From the NCBI GenBank assembly GCA_026392465.1, contig JAPLCA010000026.1:186001-250000 (forward strand): DNA of 64,000 bases, written 5' to 3'. Positions 30,320-38,835 of this stretch are shown piece by piece. Made by a program: the position numbers and the translations under genes. The stretch's first letter is position 1. Each line of letters opens with the position of its first letter. The stretch is from Propionibacteriales bacterium (GTDB lineage: Bacteria > Actinomycetota > Actinomycetes > Propionibacteriales > Nocardioidaceae). Under the pieces are notes generated by a model. That model was not told the origin of the DNA. It did no database searches and saw only the letters and a program-made list of their open reading frames with translations.

Positions 30320-32170
30320 ATGCCGATGAACGCCCGCCACCTCGCTCCGGCGCCTGTCCGGCGTCGGCTGCCCCTGGCAGGCCTCGCGGTGGTCCTCGTC
30401 GCCGTCGCGGTCTCGGCGACCGGCTTCTCCTCGGCCACCCTCACCTCCCGCACGGTGAACTCCGCCAGCACCGTGACCGCCGCGGCGGACTGGACGCCGC
30501 CGACCGTGGCCGTCACTCCTCCGACCGGCGGGAGCGTCAGCGGCACGGCGACGATCGCCGCCACCGCGAGCGACGCACAGTCGGGCGTCGCGCAGGTGGT
30601 CGTGCAGTACCAGGCCGCCGACGCCGCCTCCTGGACGACGCTGTGCACCGACACGACGGCGCCGTACTCCTGCACCTGGGACACCCGCACGGGCACCACC
30701 CCCGACGGTCCGTACGACCTGCGCGCGGTCGCGACGGACCGCGCGGGCTACAGCACGACCTCGGACCCCGTGCGCACCTACGTGGCCAACAGCTTCGCGA
30801 TCGCCCTGTCGCCCGTCGCCGACGCCGTCAGCGGCAGCGTCGCGGCGACCATGACCGTCTACAACGCGGGACTGCCGATCGGCACGCCGCGCCTGGAGTA
30901 CGCGCCAGCAGGCTCCGGCCGCTGGACGACGGCCTGCACGGGGGTGCTGCTCGCCTCGAACGTCGCGACCTGCCAGTGGAGCACCACGAGCCTCGCCGAC
31001 GGGTCCTACGACCTGCGCGCCTCGGTGGTGGCAGGGACGACGACGTACACGTCCGCCGTGCAGACCGACGTGCTCGTCGACAACACCCGCCCCGCGGTCA
31101 CCATGGTCGACCCCGGCACCCCCCTCAACGGCGTGCGCACCTTCGCGGCGACGGCGTCGGACGCCGGCGCGGGTGTCGACACGGTCGACCTGCAGTACGT
31201 GGCAGGGACGTCGGGCACCTGGCGCTCGCTGTGCACGATCACCGCCGCACCATGGTCCTGCCGCTTCGACACGACCACGCTGGCCGACGGCAGCTACTCG
31301 GTCCGCGCGGTCGCGACCGACGGCGTCGGCCTGCAGACCACGTCGGCGGTCGTGCCCGGACGGGTCGTCGACAACACCGTCTCGTCCGTGTCGATGACCG
31401 ACCCCGGCCCGTACCTCACCGGGACCGTGACGCTCGCCGCGAGCGCCAACGCTCCGGCCGGCGCCACGTCGGTGCGGATCCAGCGGGCCGCCACGGGCAG
31501 CGGGGCGTGGACGGACGTGTGCACCGACATGACCGCGCCCTTCACCTGCACCTTCGACACCAGGACGGTCGCCGACGGCAGTATCGACCTGCGCGCCGTG
31601 CTCCTGGACGCCCGCGGCACGACGACCGTCTCGAGCGTCGTCGCAGGTCGGGTCGTCGACAACAGCCCGGTGCGCGCCGTCGACGTGCAGGCCGCCAACG
31701 GCGGAGGCACCGTGGGCCGGGTCGACAACGGCGACACCGTCACGCTCACCTACAGCGAGAAGGTCTCCCCTGCCTCCGTCGTGGCCGGGTGGGACGGCAC
31801 GGCGCGAGCCGTCACGGTGCGGCTGCGCGACGGGGCCGTCTCCTCCGTCGGTCTCGGCTCGAGGGACGACACGCTCGACGTCACCGGCATGAACCTCGGC
31901 AGCGTCAACCTGCGGGCCGACTACCTGAAGAACGGCAAGACCGTCCAGTGGAGCGGCACCGTCACTGCCAGCACCGTGACCGTCGGCGGCGCCACGCGCA
32001 CCGTCGTGACGATCCGGGTCGGCGCGGTGACGTCAGGCACGGGACTGCGGACCGTGACCGCCGCGGCCACGATGGTCTGGACGCCGTCGGCCAACGCGAC
32101 GGACCTCACCGGCCAGCGGTGCTCCACGGCTCCGGCGACCGAGACCGGCACTGCCGACCGAGACTTCTGA
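30320..32170 (+). CDS. Surface protein with four Ig-like repeats and a SipW-type signal
   Basis: 616 residues. The signal (LPLAGLAVVLVAVAVSATGF then SSATLTSRTVNS) resembles SipW substrates. Four repeats of about 95 residues (roughly 54-150, 150-247, 247-344, 344-440) each carry a Cys pair about ten residues apart (TLC..YSC, TAC..ATC, SLC..WSC, DVC..FTC) and end DGSYDLRA-like and VVDN-like. A C-terminal beta domain follows, ending TMVWTPSANATDL. No sortase motif is seen. The first ATG fits a leaderless start; a second ATG at 30326 is better placed behind GGAG. Confidence 0.82.
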   Translation: MPMNARHLAPAPVRRRLPLAGLAVVLVAVAVSATGFSSATLTSRTVNSASTVTAAADWTPPTVAVTPPTGGSVSGTATIAATASDAQSGVAQVVVQYQAADAASWTTLCTDTTAPYSCTWDTRTGTTPDGPYDLRAVATDRAGYSTTSDPVRTYVANSFAIALSPVADAVSGSVAATMTVYNAGLPIGTPRLEYAPAGSGRWTTACTGVLLASNVATCQWSTTSLADGSYDLRASVVAGTTTYTSAVQTDVLVDNTRPAVTMVDPGTPLNGVRTFAATASDAGAGVDTVDLQYVAGTSGTWRSLCTITAAPWSCRFDTTTLADGSYSVRAVATDGVGLQTTSAVVPGRVVDNTVSSVSMTDPGPYLTGTVTLAASANAPAGATSVRIQRAATGSGAWTDVCTDMTAPFTCTFDTRTVADGSIDLRAVLLDARGTTTVSSVVAGRVVDNSPVRAVDVQAANGGGTVGRVDNGDTVTLTYSEKVSPASVVAGWDGTARAVTVRLRDGAVSSVGLGSRDDTLDVTGMNLGSVNLRADYLKNGKTVQWSGTVTASTVTVGGATRTVVTIRVGAVTSGTGLRTVTAAATMVWTPSANATDLTGQRCSTAPATETGTADRDF

Positions 32171-32184
32171 GGAGGACCGACCGT

Positions 32185-32895
32185 ATGCTTCCTGAGATGT
32201 CGCCCACCCTGCTGGTCGTCGAGGACGACGACCAGATCGCCGCCCCGCTCGTCCGCACGCTGGAGCGCGAGGACTACACCGTCGAGCGCGTGGCGACCGG
32301 CGGGGAGGCCCTCGAGCGGCTCGCCGCCGAAGCCGTCGACCTGGTCCTGCTCGACCTGGGACTGCCCGACGTCGACGGGCTCGAGGTCTGTCGACGAGCG
32401 CGCGCGGCCGGCTACGAGGGCGGCGTCATGATCCTGACGGCGCGTGGCGGCGAGCTCGACCGCGTGGTCGGTCTCGACGTCGGCGCCGACGACTACCTGC
32501 CCAAGCCGTTCGCCCTCGCCGAGCTCCTGGCGCGGGTGCGTGCCCTGCTGCGCCGCACCGCCCGCACCACGCCGGCCGGTCGGGAGGTGCCGGCCGTCAG
32601 CGGGGTCCGGGTCGACCGCGACACGCGGCGGGCCTGGGTGCACGACGCCGAGCTCGGGCTGACGGTCAAGGAGTTCGACGTGCTCGCCCTCGTCGAGTCC
32701 GCGGGTGGCAGCGTCGTCACGCGCGAGCGCGTCATGGACGAGGTCTGGGACGAGAACTGGTTCGGCTCCACCAAGACGCTGGACACGACCGTCGGGCGGC
32801 TCCGTCAGAAGCTGGAGGAGGCCGGCGCGCCCGCGCGCCTCGTCACGGTGCGTGGCGTGGGCTTCCGCTGGGAGACCGGTGCCGCCGATGCGTGA
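32185..32895 (+). CDS. OmpR-family response regulator
   Basis: 236 residues. Receiver domain with acidic pocket EDDD (13-16), phosphoacceptor Asp57 in LVLLDLGLPD, Thr85 and Lys107 (YLPKPF); C-terminal winged helix with TVKEFDVLALVESAGG and TLDTTVGRLRQKLE. The ATG at 32185 has GGAGGA eight bases upstream and starts 14 bp after the Ig-like gene. It overlaps the kinase gene by 8 bp. The 11-bp-phased repeats at the two cluster promoters are the natural candidates for its targets. Confidence 0.92.
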   Translation: MLPEMSPTLLVVEDDDQIAAPLVRTLEREDYTVERVATGGEALERLAAEAVDLVLLDLGLPDVDGLEVCRRARAAGYEGGVMILTARGGELDRVVGLDVGADDYLPKPFALAELLARVRALLRRTARTTPAGREVPAVSGVRVDRDTRRAWVHDAELGLTVKEFDVLALVESAGGSVVTRERVMDEVWDENWFGSTKTLDTTVGRLRQKLEEAGAPARLVTVRGVGFRWETGAADA

Positions 32896-33829
32896 GCGGC
32901 TGGTGGCGGCGTTCGTCGGCCTGGCCCTGCTCGTGGTGCTGCTGCCGACCGCGTTCGACCTGGTCGCGGACGGTGTGCTCGCCCACGTCGCCGCCGCGGT
33001 CGTGGCCGTCGCACTCGCCGTGGTGGTGGGCGTCGTCGCCGCCCGGCACGTGGCGCGGCCGTTCGAGGAGCTCGGCCAGGCCGCCGCCGACATCGGCGCG
33101 GGCCGCTTCGACACCTCGGTCCCCCGCTGCGGCGTCCGCGAGGCCGACGACCTCGGCCGCACGCTGCGCGAGACCGCCCATCGGCTCGACGCCCAGGTCG
33201 ACCGCGAGCGCGCGCTCGCCGTGACCGCGTCCCACGACCTGCGCACCCCGCTCACCGCGCTGCGTCTCTCGCTGGAGGACCTGACCCGGTGGGAGCAGGT
33301 CCCGGCCGAGGTCGCGGTGGAGCTCGAGCGGGCGATCGGCGAGGTCGACCGGCTGGGCGCCGCGGTCACCGACCTGCTGCAGGACCGGCGCGACGCGGCT
33401 GCCGGCGAGGGGCCCGAGGTCGACCTCGTCGCGCTGACCACCAGCGTCGTGGACCGCTGGCGCGACCCGCTGTCGGACCAGGGCCGCGGGCTCGTGCTGG
33501 AGGCGGCGACGCCCGTCCGCGCGTGCGTGGCCCCCGAGCCCGTGCGCCGGGTCGTCGACGCCCTCGTCGCGTACGCCGCCACCCGGGGCAGCGGGACGGT
33601 CACCGTCGACGTGGCGGCCGTGCGTGACGTCGTGCACGTGCGCGTCGGCCACCCCGGCGGACGCCGGGTGCCGGTGGGCATCCTGCACGGCGACGACACG
33701 GCCGTGGAGGACGCGGGGCTGACGGCCGCCGCGACGACCGCGGAGGCCGTCGGCGGCTACCTCACGGTCCCGGACGCGCCCGGCTCGCAGCTGCAGCTGA
33801 TCCTCCCCCGGCGTCGCGCGTCCTCCTGA
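32888..33829 (+). CDS. HAMP-containing sensor histidine kinase with a degenerate ATPase domain
   Basis: 313 residues. Two membrane helices (about 6-24 and 32-50) joined by a very short loop leave no outer sensor domain; a HAMP region follows. The H-box is intact (ASHDLRTPLTALR, His116). In the catalytic domain the N-box Asn is missing (RRVVDALVAYAA instead of NLLxNA), there is no DxGxG box, and the G2 region reads LTAAATTAEAVGGYL. It may therefore not bind ATP normally and could act mainly as a phosphatase or need a partner kinase (inference). Confidence 0.85.
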   Translation: MRERLVAAFVGLALLVVLLPTAFDLVADGVLAHVAAAVVAVALAVVVGVVAARHVARPFEELGQAAADIGAGRFDTSVPRCGVREADDLGRTLRETAHRLDAQVDRERALAVTASHDLRTPLTALRLSLEDLTRWEQVPAEVAVELERAIGEVDRLGAAVTDLLQDRRDAAAGEGPEVDLVALTTSVVDRWRDPLSDQGRGLVLEAATPVRACVAPEPVRRVVDALVAYAATRGSGTVTVDVAAVRDVVHVRVGHPGGRRVPVGILHGDDTAVEDAGLTAAATTAEAVGGYLTVPDAPGSQLQLILPRRRASS

Positions 33830-33880
33830 CCGGCGACCACCGGACGGGCAGCCGCACGTTCCACACGTGCCGTCACGCAC

Positions 33881-33913
33881 CGGACCCCCTCAGCCGTCGG
33901 CTGAGGGGGTCCG
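33881..33913. terminator. Bidirectional terminator between the kinase gene and rplA
   Basis: CGGACCCCCTCAGCC-gtc-GGCTGAGGGGGTCCG is a perfect 15-bp stem with a 3-nt loop between convergent genes. Confidence 0.8.
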
Positions 33914-33932
33914 GTGGACGGACGACGTGGGC

Positions 33933-34649
33933 TCAGGCCTCGTCGGCCGACGTGAAGTTGCGCAGGTGCGACGGGTCGACCGGCACGCCGGGACCGTTGG
34001 TCGTGGAGACCGTGACCTTCTTCAGGTAGCGACCCTTGGAGCTGGCCGGCTTGAGACGCAGGATCTCCTCGATCGCCGCGCCGTAGTTCTCCGCGAGCTG
34101 CTCGGCCGAGAACGAGGCCTTGCCGATGATGAAGTGCAGGTTCGCGTGACGGTCGACGCGGAACTGGACCTTGCCGCCCTTGATGTCGCTGACGGCCTTG
34201 GCGACGTTGACGGTCACCGTGCCGGTCTTGGGGTTCGGCATCAGGTTGCGCGGGCCGAGGACGCGGCCGAGACGACCGACCTTGCCCATCATGTCGGGCG
34301 TGGCGACGACGGCGTCGAAGTCGAGCCAGCCGCCGTTCACCTTCTCCACGAGCTCGTCGGCACCCACGTGGTCGGCGCCGGCCTCACGGGCGGCGTCGGC
34401 GTTGGCGCCGGTGGCGAAGACCAGGACCCGGGCGGTCTTGCCGGTGCCGTGGGGCAGGTTGACGGTGCCGCGCACCATCTGGTCGGCCTTGCGGGGGTCG
34501 ACCCCGAGACGCACGGAGACGTCGACGGTGGAGTCGTAGTTCTTGCTGCCCGACTCCTTGGCCAGCGTGGTGGCCTGGAGGGGGGTGTAGAGGGCGTCGC
34601 GGTCGATCTTCTCGGCGACCGCGCGGTACGCCTTGCTGCGCTGTGTCAT
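33933..34649 (-). CDS. rplA: Ribosomal protein L1
   Basis: 238 residues with the L1 signatures [20 protein letters not shown] and [16 protein letters not shown]1 binds 23S rRNA at the E-site stalk and in many bacteria represses its own operon. It follows rplK by 83 bp on the same strand. Confidence 0.98.
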   Translation of the reverse strand: MTQRSKAYRAVAEKIDRDALYTPLQATTLAKESGSKNYDSTVDVSVRLGVDPRKADQMVRGTVNLPHGTGKTARVLVFATGANADAAREAGADHVGADELVEKVNGGWLDFDAVVATPDMMGKVGRLGRVLGPRNLMPNPKTGTVTVNVAKAVSDIKGGKVQFRVDRHANLHFIIGKASFSAEQLAENYGAAIEEILRLKPASSKGRYLKKVTVSTTNGPGVPVDPSHLRNFTSADEA

Positions 34650-34732
34650 GTCTGGCTTCCTTCGGTGTGCACCAGGTGTGGTCTCGCGGGCCCAGCTGGC
34701 CCTGCCACGTGCTGCTGGTCGGGTGGGGGTGG

Positions 34733-35161
34733 TCAGTCGGTGGTGACGCCCATGGAGCGGGCGGTTCCCTCGACGATCTTCATGGCCTGGTCGATGTCGT
34801 TCGCGTTCAGGTCCGGGAGCTTCGTCGTGGCGATCTCACGGATCTGGTCCTTGCTGAGCTTGCCGACCTTGTCCTTGTGCGGGACCGACGAGCCCTTCGC
34901 GAGGCCGGCGGCCTTCTTGATCAGCTCGGCCGCGGGCGGCGTCTTCGTGACGAACGTGAACGAGCGGTCCTCGTAGATGGTGATCTCGACGGGGACGACG
35001 TTGCCGCGCATGGACTCCGTGGCGGCGTTGTACGCCTTGCAGAACTCCATGATGTTGACGCCGTGCGGGCCGAGCGCCGTGCCGACGGGCGGCGCGGGGT
35101 TGGCCTGGCCGGCCTGCAGCTGCACCTTGACGAGCGCTGCGACCTTCTTCTTGGGAGGCAT
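34733..35161 (-). CDS. rplK: Ribosomal protein L11
   Basis: 142 residues: [20 protein letters not shown] at the N-terminus and the rRNA-binding C-terminal domain with [18 protein letters not shown]11 forms part of the GTPase-associated centre and is needed for RelA stimulation. Located between nusG and rplA, the conserved order. Confidence 0.98.
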   Translation of the reverse strand: MPPKKKVAALVKVQLQAGQANPAPPVGTALGPHGVNIMEFCKAYNAATESMRGNVVPVEITIYEDRSFTFVTKTPPAAELIKKAAGLAKGSSVPHKDKVGKLSKDQIREIATTKLPDLNANDIDQAMKIVEGTARSMGVTTD

Positions 35162-35234
35162 TCTTCTTCGGGTCCTTCTGGTGGATGGGTGGTGCGGGTC
35201 GAGGAGGCGGACGTCGGCCGGGCCGACGTCACGG

Positions 35235-36047
35235 TCACACCTTCTGGATCTGGGTGAAGCTCAGCTCGACCGGGGTCTCGCGACCGAAGATCTCGACCAG
35301 GGCCTTGACCCTCTGCGCGTCGAGGTTGATCTCCGTGATCGTCGCGTGCAGCGTGGCGAACGGACCGTCGACGACCATGACGGAGTCGCCCGTCGTGAAG
35401 TCGGCGAACTCGACCTTGGGGGACGAGGCCGTCTGCTGCTGCTCGGGGGCGTCGGCCGCCTGCTGGGCGACCTCGGCCTCCACCGCCGGGGCGAGCATCT
35501 GCTCCACCTCGGCGAGGCTGAGGGGCACGGGCTGGTGGGAGTTGCCCACGAAGCCGGTGACCGACGGCGTGTGGCGTACGACGCCCCACGACTCGTCGGT
35601 GAGGTCCATGCGGACCAGCACGTAGCCGGGGAGGACGGTGCGCTTGACGAGCTTGCGCTGGCCGTTCTTGATCTCGGCGACCTCCTCGGTCGGGACCACG
35701 ATCTCGAAGATGTAGTCCTCGGCGTTGAGGGAGGTGATGCGGTTCTCGAGGTTCGCCTTGACCCGCTTCTCCATGCCGGAGTACGTGTGGACGACGTACC
35801 AGTCACCGATCTGGCTGTGCAGGCGCTCGCGGAACTCCGCCAGCGCGTCGACCGGAGCGGCGTCCGCCTCGACGTCGGCGTCGACCTCGGCCTCGTCGGC
35901 CTGGCCGGCGTCGACCGTCTCGTCGGGTGCGTCGAGCGTGTCCACGTCGTCGGTGGTCTCCTCGACCTCGGGCGCCTCGTCGGCGGCCTCGACGTCGGAG
36001 AGCTCCTCGACCTCGACGGGGCTCGTCTCGGGGGACTGTTCAGTCAC
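35235..36047 (-). CDS. nusG: Transcription termination/antitermination factor NusG
   Basis: 270 residues. An acidic N-terminal extension of about 80 residues (Glu/Asp/Val-rich), usual in actinobacteria, precedes the NGN domain ([35 protein letters not shown]) and a KOW domain ([21 protein letters not shown]). A Gln/Ala-rich insertion near residues 195-210 separates the two. NusG binds RNA polymerase and couples it with Rho or ribosomes. Confidence 0.97.
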   Translation of the reverse strand: MTEQSPETSPVEVEELSDVEAADEAPEVEETTDDVDTLDAPDETVDAGQADEAEVDADVEADAAPVDALAEFRERLHSQIGDWYVVHTYSGMEKRVKANLENRITSLNAEDYIFEIVVPTEEVAEIKNGQRKLVKRTVLPGYVLVRMDLTDESWGVVRHTPSVTGFVGNSHQPVPLSLAEVEQMLAPAVEAEVAQQAADAPEQQQTASSPKVEFADFTTGDSVMVVDGPFATLHATITEINLDAQRVKALVEIFGRETPVELSFTQIQKV

Positions 36048-36077
36048 AAGGTTCCTCTGCGGGTGTGCGTCTGGGAT

Positions 36078-36299
36078 TCACGCGAAGACGGCGAACATCG
36101 CCTTGCCGAACCCGTAGTCCAGGCCGGCGACGAACGCCATCATGATCAGGACGAAGACGAGCACGACGAAGAAGTAGTTGACGACCTGCGGTCGCGTGGG
36201 CCACACGACCTTGCGCAGCTCCGCGACGACCTGGCGGTAGAAGGTCAGCGGGGAGGTGCGCCGCTCCTTCGTGGCCGACGTCTCGTGGCTCTCGCTCAC
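36078..36299 (-). CDS. secE: Preprotein translocase subunit SecE
   Basis: 73 residues from a GTG with the site GAAGGGAA. Short cytoplasmic region with RQVVAELRKVVWPTRPQV, the conserved amphipathic helix, then a single membrane helix (NYFFVVLVFVLIMMAFVAGL). SecE clamps SecY. It lies between tRNA-Trp and nusG, the usual actinobacterial order. Confidence 0.96.
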   Translation of the reverse strand: MSESHETSATKERRTSPLTFYRQVVAELRKVVWPTRPQVVNYFFVVLVFVLIMMAFVAGLDYGFGKAMFAVFA

Positions 36300-36347
36300 G
36301 GTGTTCCCTTCGTTGGATCGTGCTGGTCTGGTGGTGCGTCGTGCTGG

Positions 36348-36420
36348 CACGGCACGAGGGACTTGAACCCCCAACCTTCGGTTTTGGAGACCGATGCTCT
36401 GCCAGTTGAGCTAGTGCCGT
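36348..36420 (-). tRNA. tRNA-Trp (CCA anticodon)
   Basis: A full cloverleaf: acceptor ACGGCAC/GTGCCGT, D-arm with AGCTCAACTGGCAGAGC, anticodon loop CTCCAAA with CCA, T-loop GGTTCAAGTCC. Discriminator G is followed by an encoded CCA (36345-36347), unlike the other two tRNAs in the window. Confidence 0.96.
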
Positions 36421-36640
36421 CTGCCGGTGACCCTGGCCGACCGCACCCGTCCTGCAGGCAGGGACGAGGGCATGACGAGACAGCGTGACTTTCTCACCGG
36501 CCCGACCAGTGTACGGGGTCGTGGGCGGCGGAGTCGAACCGCCTCGGGACGGACGGGCCGCTGCGCTGCCCGCGGGTTCGTCGACGTCGCTGGTGCGATG
36601 GCTGCGGTGGGTCTCGTCCTGCTGCTGCGCCGCCTGCCTC

Positions 36641-37018
36641 CGTCGTGACCTTGGTGGGGCGCTGACTGCGTCTGTCTGTGCTCGCTGGTGCGCTGCCTCG
36701 GCTGGCGCTGGGCTCGGTCTCCGAAAGGGCCTCGACCGGGCGGCTGGGTGGGGGCCGGCTTCGGGTCTCGGGCTGTGGCCCGCGTGGACGCAGGAATCTG
36801 CGTTCGCGTACGGAAGATCGAAGGATTCTGCGTTGACTACGGGATCCCGTCGTGCACGCTGCCGCGTTCGCCCTCGAACGCGTGAATGCAGAATCTTGCG
36901 TCCGACGCGGGCCACAGCCCGAGGACCCAGCCCACTGTGCACCCAGCCGCCCGGTCGAGGCCCTTGCGGAAGCCACCCCCAGCGTGAGCCGAGGCAGCGC
37001 AGCAGCAAGGCCACCCGG
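36641..37018. repeat. Large imperfect palindromic intergenic repeat, copy B
   Basis: About 380 bp of non-coding DNA organised as an imperfect palindrome around ACGGGATCCCGT (36839-36850). The left arm read on the minus strand and the right arm read on the plus strand both contain GCAGATTC/GCAGAATC-TTGCGTCC-like blocks, GCCGCCCGGTCGAGGCCCTT and GCCGAGGCAGCGCA, and both match the right arm of copy A (5483-5650). 36421-36640 before it holds only the region upstream of tRNA-Trp, with no gene. Confidence 0.75.
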
Positions 37019-37077
37019 CGTGAACACAATGTGCGCGACTGGCCGGTAACCGGCGGGCGGGCGTATGACTGGGGATC

Positions 37078-38517
37078 GTGACCCACTCCACGACCGAGAG
37101 CGCGGTCGGGGCCTCCCCCGCGCCGAACGTGTCCCACTCCATCACCGTCCGCCTGGAGGTGCCCGCCGGGGGCACCGCCGTCGGCCACCTCACGACCACG
37201 GTCGAGCAGAACGGCGGTGTCGTGACCGCGCTCGACGTCGCCGCCTCGCGCGGGGACGCGCTGCGCATCGACCTGACGATCGCCGCCGGCGACACGCACC
37301 ACGCCGACCGCATCGCGGACGCGTTGCGCGCGATCCCCGACGTCGAGGTCAAGAAGGTCTCCGACCGCACCTTCCTCATGCACCTCGGCGGCGTCATCGA
37401 GACCGCCTCCAAGCACGCCCTGCGCAACCGTGACGACCTCTCGATGGTCTACACGCCGGGCGTCGCCCGCATCTGCCAGGCGATCGCCGCCGACCGCGAG
37501 GACGCGCGCCGGCTCACCATCAAGCGCAACAGCGTCGCCGTCGTCACCGACGGGTCGGCCGTGCTCGGGCTCGGCAACATCGGCCCGCACGCGGCCCTGC
37601 CGGTCATGGAGGGCAAGGCGGCGCTGTTCAAGACCTTCGGCGGCATCGACGCCTGGCCGCTGTGCCTCGACACGCAGGACGTCGACCAGATCGTTGAGAT
37701 CGTCGCCGCCGTCGCCCCCGGGTTCGCGGGCGTGAACCTCGAGGACATCTCGGCGCCCCGCTGCTTCGAGATCGAGGCCCGGCTGCGCGAGCGCCTGGAC
37801 ATCCCCGTCTTCCACGACGACCAGCACGGCACGGCCATCGTCGTGCTCGCGGCCCTGCGCAACGCGCTGCGCGTGGTCGAGAAGTCGCTCGAGGACGTCC
37901 GCGTGGTGCTCGTCGGCGCGGGCGCCGCCGGGACCGCCATCCTGCGGCTGCTGCTGGGCGCCGGCCTCAGCGACGTCGTCGTCTGCGACGTCGACGGCAT
38001 CGTCTCGACCGAGCGCGGCGACACCGACCCGACGCTCTGCTGGATCGGCGAGAACACCAACCCGCGCGGGGTCACCGGCACCCTCAAGGACGCCCTGCGC
38101 GACGCCGACGTGTTCATCGGCGTCAGCGCTCCGCGACTGATCGACGCCGCCGACGTGGAGACCATGGCCGACGACGCCGTCGTGTTCGCCCTGGCCAACC
38201 CGGACCCGGAGATCGACCCGTCCCTGGCCCGCCAGCACGCGCGCGTCGTGGCGACGGGTCGCTCGGACTACCCCAACCAGATCAACAACGTGCTGGCGTT
38301 CCCCGGCATCTTCCGCGGCCTGCTCGACGCGCACAGCCACGGCATCGAGGTGCCGGTGCTGCTCGCGGCCTCGGAGGCCATCGCCGCCTGCGTCGAGGAC
38401 GACGAGCTGAACGCCGACTACATCGTCCCGAGCGTGTTCCACCCGGAGGTCCACCACCGGGTGGCGGACGCCGTCGAGAAGGCCGCCCGCGCGGTCGAGA
38501 AGGCGGACGGAGCCTGA
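37078..38517 (+). CDS. NAD(P)-dependent malic enzyme with N-terminal ACT domain
   Basis: 479 residues from a GTG. Residues about 20-95 form an ACT regulatory domain (ITVRLEVPAGGTAVGHLTTT). The catalytic part has SMVYTPGVARIC, FHDDQHGTAIV and the Rossmann motif VLVGAGAAGTAIL. Malic enzyme decarboxylates malate to pyruvate, giving NADH or NADPH. The ACT domain suggests allosteric control by an amino acid (inference). It lies directly after repeat copy B, which must leave room for its promoter in about 60 bp. Confidence 0.92.
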   Translation: MTHSTTESAVGASPAPNVSHSITVRLEVPAGGTAVGHLTTTVEQNGGVVTALDVAASRGDALRIDLTIAAGDTHHADRIADALRAIPDVEVKKVSDRTFLMHLGGVIETASKHALRNRDDLSMVYTPGVARICQAIAADREDARRLTIKRNSVAVVTDGSAVLGLGNIGPHAALPVMEGKAALFKTFGGIDAWPLCLDTQDVDQIVEIVAAVAPGFAGVNLEDISAPRCFEIEARLRERLDIPVFHDDQHGTAIVVLAALRNALRVVEKSLEDVRVVLVGAGAAGTAILRLLLGAGLSDVVVCDVDGIVSTERGDTDPTLCWIGENTNPRGVTGTLKDALRDADVFIGVSAPRLIDAADVETMADDAVVFALANPDPEIDPSLARQHARVVATGRSDYPNQINNVLAFPGIFRGLLDAHSHGIEVPVLLAASEAIAACVEDDELNADYIVPSVFHPEVHHRVADAVEKAARAVEKADGA

Positions 38518-38544
38518 GCGGCGCGGGACGGCTACCGTGGCTGC

Positions 38545-38835
38545 ATGAGTGCCGCGAACGCCGTCCCGTCGCCCGGCCGGACCCTGCGCGTGCTCGCGCT
38601 CGCGCTCTGCGCGTCGCCCCTGTTCGTGCTGGTCGCGGTGGTCCTGGTGCTGCCGCCCTCGGACGGTGGGCTCTCCCTGCCGGTCGCCGCGGGCGTGCTG
38701 GCGCTCGTCGCCGCGGCCGGTGTGCCGTCGATGCTGTTCCACGTGCTCGTGCGCCGCTCCACCGTCGATCGCGTGCGCACCGGGCTCGAGTCCGGCGGCG
38801 CTCGCTCCTCCCTCGAGGAGGGGCTCGCCGCGTGA
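38545..38835 (+). CDS. Small membrane protein of unknown function
   Basis: 96 residues with two hydrophobic segments (VLALALCASPLFVLVAVVLV and LPVAAGVLALVAAAGVPSML) joined by a short polar turn, and a charged C-terminal tail. Its stop overlaps the adenosine deaminase GTG by 4 bp, so the two are co-translated. No family recognised. Confidence 0.7.
   Translation: MSAANAVPSPGRTLRVLALALCASPLFVLVAVVLVLPPSDGGLSLPVAAGVLALVAAAGVPSMLFHVLVRRSTVDRVRTGLESGGARSSLEEGLAA

Noticed and set aside
36525-36560. Sequence resembling a tRNA T-arm (GGAGTCGAACCG)
   Set aside because: No matching acceptor, anticodon or D-arm could be assembled around it.
37020-37077. Riboswitch or leader upstream of the malic enzyme
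   Set aside because: Only about 60 bp separate the repeat from the start, with no recognisable aptamer.
36040-38742. Long minus-strand frame of about 900 codons across secE, tRNA-Trp, the large repeat and the malic enzyme
   Set aside because: It crosses a tRNA and non-coding repeat and runs antisense to a clear enzyme gene; it is a composition artefact.
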